From Streptomyces sp. L-9-10 (GTDB lineage: Bacteria > Actinomycetota > Actinomycetes > Streptomycetales > Streptomycetaceae), in the NCBI RefSeq assembly GCF_004151105.1, contig NZ_PHRF01000165.1, forward strand, positions 16,203 to 80,202: a DNA stretch of 64,000 nucleotides, in the 5' to 3' direction. Below, piece by piece: positions 36,119 to 44,739 of this stretch (the stretch's first letter is position 1; every line of letters starts with the position of its first letter). The notes under the pieces are model-generated. The model was not told the origin of the DNA and searched no databases. It saw nothing but the letters and a program-made list of their open reading frames with translations. The translations under genes were made by a program, and so were the position numbers.

Positions 36119-37312
36119 TCAGTTCCTTCGTTTCAGCAGCGCGCCGAATCCGGCGGCGTGAATCCTGCGCACCAGTTCGGCGGAGGTGGTGCCCAGCACC
36201 TCGGCGGTTCGGTCCAGTCGCCAGTCGTGGGCCGCCAGCCGGCTCAGCAGATGCCCGCGTCTGATCTGCGCGTCCGACAGCCGGAACGTCTTGAGATACG
36301 CCGTACGGCCCTTGTGGTCACTGATGAGTTCACCGATGTGCTGCTCCGTCTCCGGCTGCCCGGCGCCGGGCCGGTGGAACGGCGGCAGGAAGCGGTGCAG
36401 TTCGTACGGGCCCATGCGGTACACCCGCTCGAAGGAGTAGGACGTGGTGAGGAGTTCACGGGCGAGCAGCGTCTCGTGCGCCTCGCTCCACGCCCGCTCC
36501 TGCGCCCGCGCCGCCGCCCGCAGATCGGCGAGCGTCTCCAGCCACCTGCCGTCGCGGACGCGCGCCTCGAACTCCGGCACCGGGCCGCCGAAGAACGCGT
36601 ACTGGTGCACCAGTTCCCCGTACATGTCCTGCAAGAGGGTCGGGTGCAGAAGGCGGTAGTCCTCGGGGTGCGGTACGACGAAGGCGGCGGCGAGCGAATC
36701 CGCCGTGTACACCATCACCCCGCACTGCCCGGGATGGATCTCGAAGACGCGCAGCGCGTCCGCGAGCCCCCGGACGGTCAGGCCGAGATAGGCGTCCTCG
36801 GCGCGTGGCGACAGCCCCTGCCGTACCGCCTGCCGGGACCACTCGTCCCAGGCGATGGACGGCCCGCCGAAGTGCAGCGCGAGATAGCCCTCCATCGCCA
36901 GATGGAGCGGGAGGAACCGGCAGCGGGTGGCCGAGGCGCTCTTCCCGGCGCCGCTCTTCCGGCCCTTCGCGCGTTTCACCATCCGGTGGTGACGGTGTAC
37001 GGGCACGGTCTCGGGGCGGAAGTCTTCCCGGATGCCGCCGTTCTCCCCTGCCCCGCCGTTCCGGGGGTCGAGCTGGGTGCCGTACGCGGCTTCCCGGCCG
37101 CCGTCGCCCGACCAGTCGGCGACGATTCCGTGCGGGATGTACGAGACATAACGGGTGCGCGGATCCACCTGGACCTCGCCGAAGGCGCCGTAGATCTCGG
37201 GGTGCAGCCGCAGACCGGGCATCGGCTCCTCGCGCACCAGGGGTACGAGACGGATGCCGCCCCAGACCTGGGCGGGGCGCGTGGTCAGGCCGGTGAGATC
37301 GAGCCGGGTCAT
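36119..37312 (-). CDS. Conserved protein (ARPP-2-like) with C-terminal Fis-type HTH, partner of TROVE protein
   Basis: The 397-aa protein has an N-terminal segment GIRLVPLVREEPMPGLRLHP and conserved blocks SYIPHGIVADW and LPLHLAMEGYLALHFGGPSI (about residues 130-150). A central helical region follows, then a C-terminal helix-turn-helix (LAAHDWRLDRTAEVLGTTSA, about residues 355-374) of the Fis/NtrC C-terminal kind. The layout recalls proteins annotated as ARPP-2 domain proteins, but I cannot confirm that. The start codon overlaps the stop of the upstream TROVE/vWA gene in ATGA, so the two are translationally coupled and probably act together. Function unknown; nucleic-acid binding is inferred from the HTH. 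Confidence 0.6.
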   Translation of the reverse strand: MTRLDLTGLTTRPAQVWGGIRLVPLVREEPMPGLRLHPEIYGAFGEVQVDPRTRYVSYIPHGIVADWSGDGGREAAYGTQLDPRNGGAGENGGIREDFRPETVPVHRHHRMVKRAKGRKSGAGKSASATRCRFLPLHLAMEGYLALHFGGPSIAWDEWSRQAVRQGLSPRAEDAYLGLTVRGLADALRVFEIHPGQCGVMVYTADSLAAAFVVPHPEDYRLLHPTLLQDMYGELVHQYAFFGGPVPEFEARVRDGRWLETLADLRAAARAQERAWSEAHETLLARELLTTSYSFERVYRMGPYELHRFLPPFHRPGAGQPETEQHIGELISDHKGRTAYLKTFRLSDAQIRRGHLLSRLAAHDWRLDRTAEVLGTTSAELVRRIHAAGFGALLKRRN

Positions 37313-38943
37313 CGTGATCGCCCCTCCGGCGCGGTCTCGTCCATCTTGTCCACCTCGTCCGTCGGCCCCGCTCCGGTCGCCCCCGTCGCGACCGTCTCAC
37401 TCATCTCACTCGTCTCACTCATCTCACCGGGGAAGCGGCAGAACAGATCGTCGTCCACGAACCGCCGTACGCGCCCGTCCAGATACGCCCGCAGCTCGGC
37501 CAGTCCGGTGCGGCCCTCCGCGAACTGCGCGATCTCCACCAGCGCCGGCAGATCCTCGGCGTCCCGTATCCCCGCCGTCGGGACGCTCGCGGCCAGCCGG
37601 CGTACGTCAAATCCGTCCGCGTCGTATACAGGGTTCAGATGAACCACACTCGTCCTCCCCTCCAGGTCGAGCCGGGTACGCCAGACCCGGAGCACCTCGC
37701 CCGCCAGACCCGGAGGCGCGTTGTCCCAGCCGTCCGAGACGATGACGAGCCGGTCGGGCGCATGATCGAGCGCGTCGATGATCCGGGTGCCGAGCGGCGT
37801 CGGTCCGTAGGGGCGCACCAGAAGCGGATCGGTGCCTCCCGAGGTCCAGAGCGCGGCGTACGCCCCCGGCGCAGCCAGCGCCTCCAGCAGAAAGTGGCAG
37901 GCCAGAGCCGTCCCGAGCGGACGGCGGCGCTTCTCGCCCGAGCCGGAGGAGGAGTAGCTGTCGTCCAGTACGGCGGCGACGCGCCCCCAGGTATGGCGGT
38001 GCGGCCCGGCCACGCGCAGCGCCGCCGTACGCAGTGCGCGCGTCAGCTCGGCCCGGCGGGCGACCCGCTCGTCCCGCGTCAGTGACAGGACGTAGAGCGC
38101 GAGCCGGGTCAGCGGCATGACGGTCAGATCGGTCCGGCGTACGGTCTTCGCGGCGCGCTCCGTCCGCAGCCGCTCCAGCCGGGTCATCCGGTGCCGGATC
38201 CGTTCCAGGAACGCGTCGCGGGCGATGCCGTGCTTCGCCGCGAACCCCTCGGCCACGGTGAACGGCAGCTCGTAGAGCGCGCCCTGCTCGAAGTGGGCGC
38301 GGCGGTACGCGTCGAGAAGAGGGTGGTCGTACCGGTCGCGGCGGCCGGGTGAGAAGAGGAAGTCACCTATCTCGTCCGAAGGACGCCCGGGTGCCCGAAG
38401 CCCGGGTGCCGGGCGGCCGGGTGCCGGGCGGCCGAGTGCAGGGCGGCCGAGCGGCAGCCGGCCGAGCGGCAGATGGAAGTGGCGCGCCACCGAGGTGAGA
38501 GCGCCCCGGTACTTCACCGCGTCGTGTCCCAGATCCGGCCGGGCCGTCAGCCAGTCACGCAGGATCGCGCGCGTACGGCGGTTGCCGACTCCGGCGGCCC
38601 GCAGGCCGCGGAACAGCCGGTACACGCGCTGCGGCGTCAGCCGCGTCAGCCGCGCGGCGATCAGCCGCCCCTCCGCACGCTTCTCCTCCGCGCTCGCCTC
38701 GCCCGGTGTCCGCAGCAGCTGCTCGATGATCAGGGCGGCGTTGTGGTCGTTGATGTCGAGCGCGAGCGCGGCGGCGTACACCGGGCGGTAGTTGACGCGT
38801 ACGTACTCGTGCAGAAAACCGAGCGAGAGCCGTTGCGTGTGAGCGTCGGAACGGAACTCACGCTGTCCGGTCGCCGTGACGGCCGCGTTCACGAAGAGCA
38901 GTACGTCCTCGGCCGCGATCAGATCGGCGAAGGTCTCCGCCAT
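37309..38943 (-). CDS. TROVE-vWA (Ro60-like) RNA-binding protein
   Basis: The 544-aa protein fits the Ro60/Rsr layout, a ring of helical repeats followed by a von Willebrand A domain. In the helical part (about 1-315), AILRDWLTARPDLGHDAVKY (about residue 128) resembles the TROVE motif with DWY...AVTKYK. In the vWA part (about 318-500), DDSYSSSG (near residue 326) supplies the D-x-S-x-S metal site, and SGGTDPLL and LVIVSDGWDN correspond to the Thr and Asp of the other metal loops. Between residues about 155 and 190 is an inserted PLGRP/APGRP repeat linker. Bacterial Ro proteins bind Y RNAs and assist RNA quality control; that role is inferred. It is the first gene of a two-gene operon. Confidence 0.68.
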   Translation of the reverse strand: MAETFADLIAAEDVLLFVNAAVTATGQREFRSDAHTQRLSLGFLHEYVRVNYRPVYAAALALDINDHNAALIIEQLLRTPGEASAEEKRAEGRLIAARLTRLTPQRVYRLFRGLRAAGVGNRRTRAILRDWLTARPDLGHDAVKYRGALTSVARHFHLPLGRLPLGRPALGRPAPGRPAPGLRAPGRPSDEIGDFLFSPGRRDRYDHPLLDAYRRAHFEQGALYELPFTVAEGFAAKHGIARDAFLERIRHRMTRLERLRTERAAKTVRRTDLTVMPLTRLALYVLSLTRDERVARRAELTRALRTAALRVAGPHRHTWGRVAAVLDDSYSSSGSGEKRRRPLGTALACHFLLEALAAPGAYAALWTSGGTDPLLVRPYGPTPLGTRIIDALDHAPDRLVIVSDGWDNAPPGLAGEVLRVWRTRLDLEGRTSVVHLNPVYDADGFDVRRLAASVPTAGIRDAEDLPALVEIAQFAEGRTGLAELRAYLDGRVRRFVDDDLFCRFPGEMSETSEMSETVATGATGAGPTDEVDKMDETAPEGRSR

Positions 38944-39132
38944 GGTTGTCCCCCCGGGGATGGATGCCGGCCGGGGAATGGAGGCGCGAACAGCGAAATC
39001 ACTGCTTCAGAGGCATGTCCCGGAAGTCGCACCGGAGGCCCGCGGCCGGCCTGTGCAACGTAACACCGGCCCCTGCCCGCCCGGCCACCGGTTTTCGACA
39101 CCGCCCGCGAAGAACCGGCCGCGACAACCGCC

Positions 39133-39210
39133 GTCGACGAACCACCCTCGACGAACCACCCTCGACCAACCGGCCTGGACGAACCGGCGACCCGCCTTCG
39201 ACGAAACGGG
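39133..39210. repeat. 14-bp tandem repeats between TROVE operon and oxidoreductase
   Basis: Four direct 14-bp copies related to CTCGACGAACCACC (39133, 39147, 39161, 39175) are followed after 8 bp by a fifth, TTCGACGAAACGGG, at 39197. They occupy the divergent 305-bp gap (38944-39248), which holds no gene. Confidence 0.8.
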
Positions 39211-39248
39211 GCCCGGCTCGCGCGTACCGACACGGCACACTGGCCGTC

Positions 39249-40148
39249 ATGAGCAAGCTACGCATCGGACTCCTCGGCACCGGCCCCTGGGCGGAGCGCA
39301 CCCACGCCCCCGCACTCGCCGCCCATCCCGGACTCGAACTCAGCGGCGTCTGGGGGCGGCGCCCCGAGGCCGCCGCGGCTCTCGCCGCCGCCCACGACAC
39401 CACGGCCCACTCGGGCGAGGTCGGCCTCGACGCGCTCTTCGCCGAGAGCGACGCCGTCGCGTTCGCCCTGCCGCCCGACATCCAGGCACCGCTCGCGGCG
39501 CGCGCCGCCGCGGCGGGCTGCCATCTCCTTCTGGACAAACCGGTCGCGACGACCGTGGCGGGCGCCCGCGAGGTGGCGGACGCGGTGGCGGCCACCGGGG
39601 TCGCGTCCGTCGTCTTCTGCACGCTGCGTTTCGCGGCGGGCACCGTGGGCTGGCTCGGCGAACAGAGCGCGAAGGGCGGCTGGTTCACCGCCCACGCGTA
39701 CTGGCTCGGCGCCCTCTACTCGTCGGGCGAGACCAGCCCGTACGCCGCCTCCCCCTGGCGCCGCGAGAAGGGCGGCCTCTGGGACGTCGGGCCGCACGCG
39801 CTGTCCGTGCTGATCCCGGTGCTCGGCGAGGTGACCGAGGTGACGGCGGTACGCACCGAGCCGGACCTCACCCACCTGGTGCTGCGGCATGTGTCCGGGG
39901 CGGCCAGCTCGGTGGCGGTGAGCCTGAGCGCGCCGAAGGCGGGCGCGGGTACGGGGATCGAGCTCCGGGGCCGGCACGGCACGGCGACGCTGCCGGAGAA
40001 GTGGGGTGACCCGGTCACCTCGTTCGGGGCGGCGGCCGACGCACTGCTGGAGTCGGTCCGTACGGGCCGGCCGCACGCCTGCGACGTACGGTTCGGGCTC
40101 CGGCTGACGGAGATCCTGGCGGAGGCGGAGCGGCAGCTGAACGTCTAG
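39249..40148 (+). CDS. Gfo/Idh/MocA-family oxidoreductase
   Basis: The 299-aa protein has an N-terminal Rossmann fold (RIGLLGTGPWAERTHAPAL, residues 4-22) and the family's LLLDKPVATT motif with the catalytic Lys near residue 98. The C-terminal domain includes GGLWDVGPHALSVLIP, where the His is the usual proton-relay residue. The family oxidises sugars, inositols or related polyols with NAD(P); the substrate is not predictable. It stands alone between two small intergenic regions. Confidence 0.85.
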   Translation: MSKLRIGLLGTGPWAERTHAPALAAHPGLELSGVWGRRPEAAAALAAAHDTTAHSGEVGLDALFAESDAVAFALPPDIQAPLAARAAAAGCHLLLDKPVATTVAGAREVADAVAATGVASVVFCTLRFAAGTVGWLGEQSAKGGWFTAHAYWLGALYSSGETSPYAASPWRREKGGLWDVGPHALSVLIPVLGEVTEVTAVRTEPDLTHLVLRHVSGAASSVAVSLSAPKAGAGTGIELRGRHGTATLPEKWGDPVTSFGAAADALLESVRTGRPHACDVRFGLRLTEILAEAERQLNV

Positions 40149-40307
40149 GGCTTGTCCTCGCGGCCCCGCCGTGGCCCCGGCGGGCCGGTGCGGACCGGCC
40201 GGCCGATTCCCCGCTCAAATAGCCTCTGGCCAGGGGCGATTGTCAGTGGGGGGCGGTAAAATGGAGGTAGTTCGTGAGGGAACAACCACCGCGCCGGGAG
40301 GTCGCCG

Positions 40308-40574
40308 ATGGCCGTTGCCACCATGCCGACGAAATCCTTCGAGAGTCAGCCAGCCCTCAAGCGCAAGCCACTGCCCGCGGGTCAGCCCCGTGAGTGGTAC
40401 GAGACCCATAACCGCCGGCTCAAGGCCATGCGCCTCGCCATCGCCCTGCTCGACTCGGGCGTGTACCACCCGGCGAACGCGAACAACGGCAGGATACGGA
40501 GGACGGCGGCCCGGATCGGGATCCACCCGCCGTCGGACACCACCTGCCGCATGGTGCGAGCCCTGATCGATTAG
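40308..40574 (+). CDS. Conserved small hypothetical protein
   Basis: The 88-aa basic protein is soluble and without recognised domain; its core is EWYETHNRRLKAMRLAIALL followed by RRTAARIGIHPPSDTT. The Arg/Lys content and helix-turn-helix-like spacing would allow nucleic acid binding, but this is inference. A strong GGGAGG lies 8 nt before the ATG. Confidence 0.65.
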   Translation: MAVATMPTKSFESQPALKRKPLPAGQPREWYETHNRRLKAMRLAIALLDSGVYHPANANNGRIRRTAARIGIHPPSDTTCRMVRALID

Positions 40575-40608
40575 AGCCTGTCCGGCCGGGTTCGGAGCGG
40601 GTTCCCAT

Positions 40609-40643
40609 CCGAACCCGAACCCGAACCCGAACCCGAATCCGAG
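40609..40643. repeat. Hexamer tandem repeat CCCGAA
   Basis: About five copies of CCCGAA follow the small gene. The 185-bp gap to the acetyltransferase gene contains this and nothing else recognised. Confidence 0.7.
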
Positions 40644-40743
40644 TCCAGGGCCGCGTCCGGGTTCCGGGCCCGAGACCGGCGTTGTGCCCCGCCCGGCTTC
40701 CCTCCCCGCCTCCGGGGGAGGAGCCGAGCGGGGCATTGCCGGT

Positions 40744-40771
40744 CGTCAGCCGTCAGCCGTCAGCCGTCAGC
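40744..40771. repeat. 7-bp tandem repeat CGTCAGC at acetyltransferase 3' end
   Basis: Four direct copies of CGTCAGC overlap the stop codon and last codons of the minus-strand GNAT gene, so copy-number change would alter its C terminus. Confidence 0.7.
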
Positions 40772-41413
40772 TCCAGCCCCGTCCGCCGCATGCTGCTCGC
40801 CGGTCCACCGCCGACGCCACCGCACCTCGCCGTCGTGCCGTTCACCGGTCGGCGCCAGCCCAACGGCCGTGGCGACGGCGGCAGATGCTCCATGGTCCGG
40901 ATGGACATGGGCGACAAGGCTCCGGACGCCCTGCCCCTTCAGCCACCGTACGAGCCCCCGCGCCGCTTCGGTGGCGATACCGCGCCCCTGCCGGGCCGTC
41001 CCCACGACCCACGCGATCTCGGCGGAACGACCGTCACCGTCCGGGCCGATGGTGGCCTGTACATAACCGGCCGGCACATGACCGGCCAGCACATGACCGG
41101 CCGGCGAGCCCGCGAACGACTCCGCCGAGTGCTGACCTTCCTCCTGTGCCTCCGCCCGGACGCCGATCATCCAGGTGCCCCAGACGACCTCCGGGTCGGG
41201 TGAGCCCGCCAGCTGACGGGCGTAACGCGTGCGCAGCTCCTCGACCGTCGGGGGTGTTCCGCCGGTATAGGCGTACAGCGCCGGGTCGGCGAGGACGGCG
41301 GCCATCTTCTCGGCGTACGCGACACGGAGCGGCAGCAGCGTCAGCTGCTCCGTGTCGATGACCGCGGCTCTGACGACTGCCGTACTGATGCCCGCCGTAC
41401 TGATCGAGGTCAT
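40760..41413 (-). CDS. GNAT-family N-acetyltransferase
   Basis: The 217-aa protein has the GNAT acetyl-CoA loop as TARQGRGIATEA (the Q/R-x-x-G-x-G/A motif, near residue 140) and the RimJ/L-like opening ERLTLLPL-type strand (QLTLLPLRVAYAEKM). A GHVLAGHVPAGYV insert precedes the acceptor strand. Its ATG overlaps the stop of the SMI1/KNR4 gene, so the pair is coupled. Substrate unknown. Confidence 0.82.
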   Translation of the reverse strand: MTSISTAGISTAVVRAAVIDTEQLTLLPLRVAYAEKMAAVLADPALYAYTGGTPPTVEELRTRYARQLAGSPDPEVVWGTWMIGVRAEAQEEGQHSAESFAGSPAGHVLAGHVPAGYVQATIGPDGDGRSAEIAWVVGTARQGRGIATEAARGLVRWLKGQGVRSLVAHVHPDHGASAAVATAVGLAPTGERHDGEVRWRRRWTGEQHAADGAGADG

Positions 41414-43443
41414 GACTGCGCGACCGCGTGCAGCCGCCCGTGGCGGATCGCGAAGCGCGGCAGGGAGACGCCGAACACCTCCGCGATGGCGTCGAGACTC
41501 TCGTACTCGTCATCGGGATCCAGGGCCCAACTGCCCTCGGCGCCGCGGTTCGAGGAGTCGTCCGAGCCGTCGTCCGCGTCGTCGTACGCCTCGTCGTGCG
41601 CGCCCTCGTCCCAGCCGGGCCCCGCGTCCGGGAAGAGCTGCCCGGGGTCGAGCGCGTCGGGAACCGCCCCCCACTCCTCGATCTCGCCGTCGCGCACGGT
41701 GAATCCGTACACGCGCTCGCCGTCCTCCGCGTAGGAGAAGTGGAAGATGCCGGGGAGCGCCGCGGACCGGCCACCGCGCTCGCACCACACCGTCACCGAC
41801 TCCGTGCCCCGCGACAGCGCCTCACTCGTCGGCGGCTCCACACCGTTCCGCCCGCTCTCGAACGCGAAGCTCCAGCGCCCCGCGTCCGTTCCCCGGACTT
41901 CACCCCCGTCCCCGCTCCCGTACCCGCCTCCGTCGCCGCAGGATCCGATACGTATCGCCTGTCCCGCCTCCGACTCGTCGCACGGCGCCAGCAGCGGCCC
42001 CCGGCCGATCCGTTCGGCCAGTTCCTGTGGCGCGACGCCATGGACGAGGACGAAGCGGTAGGCGTCCGGAGCCGAAGGCCCGGTGTCCTCGGCGAGCCAG
42101 CCGAGCCCGTCCGCTCTCACCCGGCCAGCCTCCCGCTCTCCACCGCCGTTCAGCGTGCCCCGGCCGCCACCGCCACCGGCACGGGGAGTCTCCAGGAGGT
42201 ACCGCCCGCGCTCCGGCGTGATCACCGGCCCGAGGAGTGGATCGGCGAGCAGTCCGACGGGAGCTATGTGGTCCTCGCCGTAGGGCTCCCAGCCGGTCAC
42301 GGCCGCCGCCACCGTGCGCCACGCGCCGTCCGTATCGCCCCACCGCGCCTGTTCGCGCGCCGAGGCGACCGCGTCGCCGAAGGATCCGGGGGCCTCGTAC
42401 CGGAACGTACGCTCATCGATCTCCCGCAGCAGGTCCAGCGCCTGCTTCCGGTCGGTCCCGTCATGATCAGGCCCGTCGGGGGACCGGAGGAATTCCGCCT
42501 CGTCATGTCCCGCCCGGTCTGCCCGGTCCGCCCGGTCCGCCGTGCCCGCCAGGTCCGCTCGGCCCGTCCGCAGATGCTTCAGCGCGGCCAGCGGCAGAAG
42601 CTCGCGCGCGTACAACGGATCGTCCAGCCGCCCGGTGCCACAGGAAGCCGGCGATCCGCCGACCCCGGCCCTGACCGCGGTCCCGCCCCCGATCCTTCCC
42701 CCGCCGTTCAGCATCGCCTCCAGCTGGACCCGCAGCCCATGGGCGCGGGGCCGGCCGCACTCGGCCGCCTCGGTGAGCAGTTCGAGCGCGCCGTCGATGT
42801 CCTCGCCGTCCAGACATGACAGCCGGGCCTCCTCGACATCGGCGTCGAGCTCGCGCGTCGTCTCGTTCGCGAACCCCGGCGTGTCCGCGTGAGCGCGGTG
42901 GAACTCGCGGAACAGGGCCTGCATGAGTTCCATGAACGACCCGTGGCGCTCGGGCCGTCCGCCGTCCGCCCCGGCCCGGTGGAGATAGGCGGCCCATTCC
43001 CCGTTGGCGTCCGGATCGCCGGGGTCGAGAAGGACCTCGACCCCGTCCGGGGCGGCGGACAACCGCAGCGCCCTGCCCCACATACCGGCCCTCAGCACCT
43101 CCTCCTCGGAGGCGTGCTCGTCCAACGCGCCCTCGTGGAGCGCCTGAAGACCGTCCGGATCCCCGTACCAGTGCACGCCCTCCGCTGCGCTCACCCGGCC
43201 GACAGCCGTCCCGGCGGGCCGCCACCCGTCGGTGGTCGCCAGGAACGAGCGGTAGGTGGGCGGCAGCGTCACCCCCAACCGCTCCTCCAGCTCACCGATC
43301 CGGTCCTCCCCGGCGGCCGGGAACCCCAGCCACCGGTCCCGGAGGACCGTCTCGGCCACGTCCCCACGCCCCCGCGCGCCGGGTGAGTCGAGCCAGTCCG
43401 CACTCCACCGCTCAAGGAAAGGACGCCAGTTGTAGGTCTTCAT
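41410..43443 (-). CDS. SMI1/KNR4 (SUKH)-domain protein
   Basis: The 677-aa protein has an N-terminal SMI1/KNR4 domain (ELEERLGVTLPPTYRSFL near residue 50, then GVHWYG and GVEVLLDPGD). The long remainder contains Gly/Asp-rich linkers and a C-terminal repeated-strand domain (VTVWCERGGRSAALPGIFHF, FGVSLPRFAIRHGRLHAV) that may be a DUF6461-type module. SUKH proteins often act as immunity proteins to polymorphic toxins, but no toxin gene is seen nearby, so this is not assigned. The ATG at 43443 gives the standard SUKH N terminus. Confidence 0.75.
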   Translation of the reverse strand: MKTYNWRPFLERWSADWLDSPGARGRGDVAETVLRDRWLGFPAAGEDRIGELEERLGVTLPPTYRSFLATTDGWRPAGTAVGRVSAAEGVHWYGDPDGLQALHEGALDEHASEEEVLRAGMWGRALRLSAAPDGVEVLLDPGDPDANGEWAAYLHRAGADGGRPERHGSFMELMQALFREFHRAHADTPGFANETTRELDADVEEARLSCLDGEDIDGALELLTEAAECGRPRAHGLRVQLEAMLNGGGRIGGGTAVRAGVGGSPASCGTGRLDDPLYARELLPLAALKHLRTGRADLAGTADRADRADRAGHDEAEFLRSPDGPDHDGTDRKQALDLLREIDERTFRYEAPGSFGDAVASAREQARWGDTDGAWRTVAAAVTGWEPYGEDHIAPVGLLADPLLGPVITPERGRYLLETPRAGGGGGRGTLNGGGEREAGRVRADGLGWLAEDTGPSAPDAYRFVLVHGVAPQELAERIGRGPLLAPCDESEAGQAIRIGSCGDGGGYGSGDGGEVRGTDAGRWSFAFESGRNGVEPPTSEALSRGTESVTVWCERGGRSAALPGIFHFSYAEDGERVYGFTVRDGEIEEWGAVPDALDPGQLFPDAGPGWDEGAHDEAYDDADDGSDDSSNRGAEGSWALDPDDEYESLDAIAEVFGVSLPRFAIRHGRLHAVAQS

Positions 43444-43608
43444 GTGGTCATGGTGCCAGCGCCCACTGACAAGGGACACTCGCGGACACTCGCCTCCGTC
43501 CGGACACCCCTCCGGCCCAGGGACCCCCGCCCCTCTTTGCCGAATCGGCAAGGTGGTTTGTCAAAAGGTGCGGTGTGGGCGGACGCTCTCCAGTGAACGG
43601 AGGTAATA

Positions 43609-44682
43609 GTGCGCATGAGTGATCAGACAAGTCATAACGGAATCGTCACCCCCCGGTCCGGGGAGCGCCGCCATGACGTCGTGGTCGTGGGCGGGGGAGC
43701 CGCCGGGCTGAGCGGGGCGCTGGCCCTGGCGCGGGCGCGGCGGTCGGTACTGGTGATCGACGGGGGCCGGCCGCGCAACGCCCCGGCGTCCCATGTCCAC
43801 AATTTCCTGACGCGTGACGGCACACCCCCTTCGGAACTGCTGGCCGCGGGCCGCGCGGAGGTGACCGGTTACGGCGGCGAGATCATCACGGGTGACGCCG
43901 TGGCGGCCGAGCGCCTGGAGACCGGCGGCTTCCGTGTCGCCCTGGCGGACGGGACGACCGTCCTGGCGCGGCGACTGCTGGTGACCACCGGCCTGGTCGA
44001 CGAACTGCCGCCGGTGCCGGGCGTGGCCGAGCGGTGGGGGCGCGAGGTGCTGCACTGCCCGTACTGCCACGGCTGGGAGGTGCGCGACCAGCCGGTCGGC
44101 GTCCTCGCCACCGGTCCGTTCGCCGTCCACCAGGCACTGATGTGGCGGCAGTGGAGCGGTGAGGTGACGTTGTTCCTGCACACCGGGCCCGAGCCGGACG
44201 AGGAGGAGTACGAGCAGCTCGCCGCCCGCGACATCGCGGTGGTGGACGGTGAGGTGACCGGCCTGGAGGTGACGGACGACCGGCTCACCGGCGTCACCCT
44301 GGCCGGCGGACGGACGATCCCCACCCGGGCCTTGGTGATCGCACCGCGCTTCACCGCCCGCGCGGACCTCCTCGCGGGCCTGGGCCTGACCCCCGTCCAG
44401 CAGGAGAGGGCCGGCGAGGTGATCGGTTCGTACATCGCCTCCGACCCGGTCGGCGCGACGGCCGTGCCCGGGGTGTGGGTGGCGGGCAACGCCACGGATC
44501 TGATGGAGCAGGTCGTGGGGGCCGCCGCAGCGGGTGTACGTGCCGCCGCGGCGATCAACGGCGACCTGACAGCGGAGGATACCCGCCGGGCCGTCGCCGC
44601 CCGCCGCGACCCGTTCTCCCCGAGGCGGGAAAGGGAGGCGGCGGAGCACCGCATGCGCGCCGGCTCCCGGACCGGCCTCTGA
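43609..44682 (+). CDS. Thioredoxin-reductase-like FAD/NAD(P) oxidoreductase
   Basis: The 357-aa flavoprotein has the FAD-binding VVVVGGGAAGLSGALALARA (residues about 24-43) and a second conserved block VPGVWVAGNATDLMEQVVGA near the C terminus. In place of the CATC active site it has CPYCHGWEV (near residue 150), the CxxC form of the family that includes dithiol oxidases for secondary metabolites and stand-alone thioredoxin-reductase-like enzymes. The partner is unknown. GTG at 43609 and ATG at 43615 share one GGAGG ribosome site at 43599-43603; GTG has the better spacing. Confidence 0.85.
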   Translation: MRMSDQTSHNGIVTPRSGERRHDVVVVGGGAAGLSGALALARARRSVLVIDGGRPRNAPASHVHNFLTRDGTPPSELLAAGRAEVTGYGGEIITGDAVAAERLETGGFRVALADGTTVLARRLLVTTGLVDELPPVPGVAERWGREVLHCPYCHGWEVRDQPVGVLATGPFAVHQALMWRQWSGEVTLFLHTGPEPDEEEYEQLAARDIAVVDGEVTGLEVTDDRLTGVTLAGGRTIPTRALVIAPRFTARADLLAGLGLTPVQQERAGEVIGSYIASDPVGATAVPGVWVAGNATDLMEQVVGAAAAGVRAAAAINGDLTAEDTRRAVAARRDPFSPRREREAAEHRMRAGSRTGL

Positions 44683-44739
44683 CCGGGGCGGCTCAAGAAC
44701 CGCCGAGCCGCACCGGGGCAGCGGCCCCGGGCCCCTTCG

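Noticed and set aside
38944..39248. tRNA gene in the TROVE-operon upstream gap
   Set aside because: GGTTCG-like motifs occur but no acceptor stem or anticodon arm could be drawn.
40609..40643. Telomere-like hexamer repeat
   Set aside because: Streptomyces telomeres are palindromic, not hexamer arrays, and the locus is in core chromosome.
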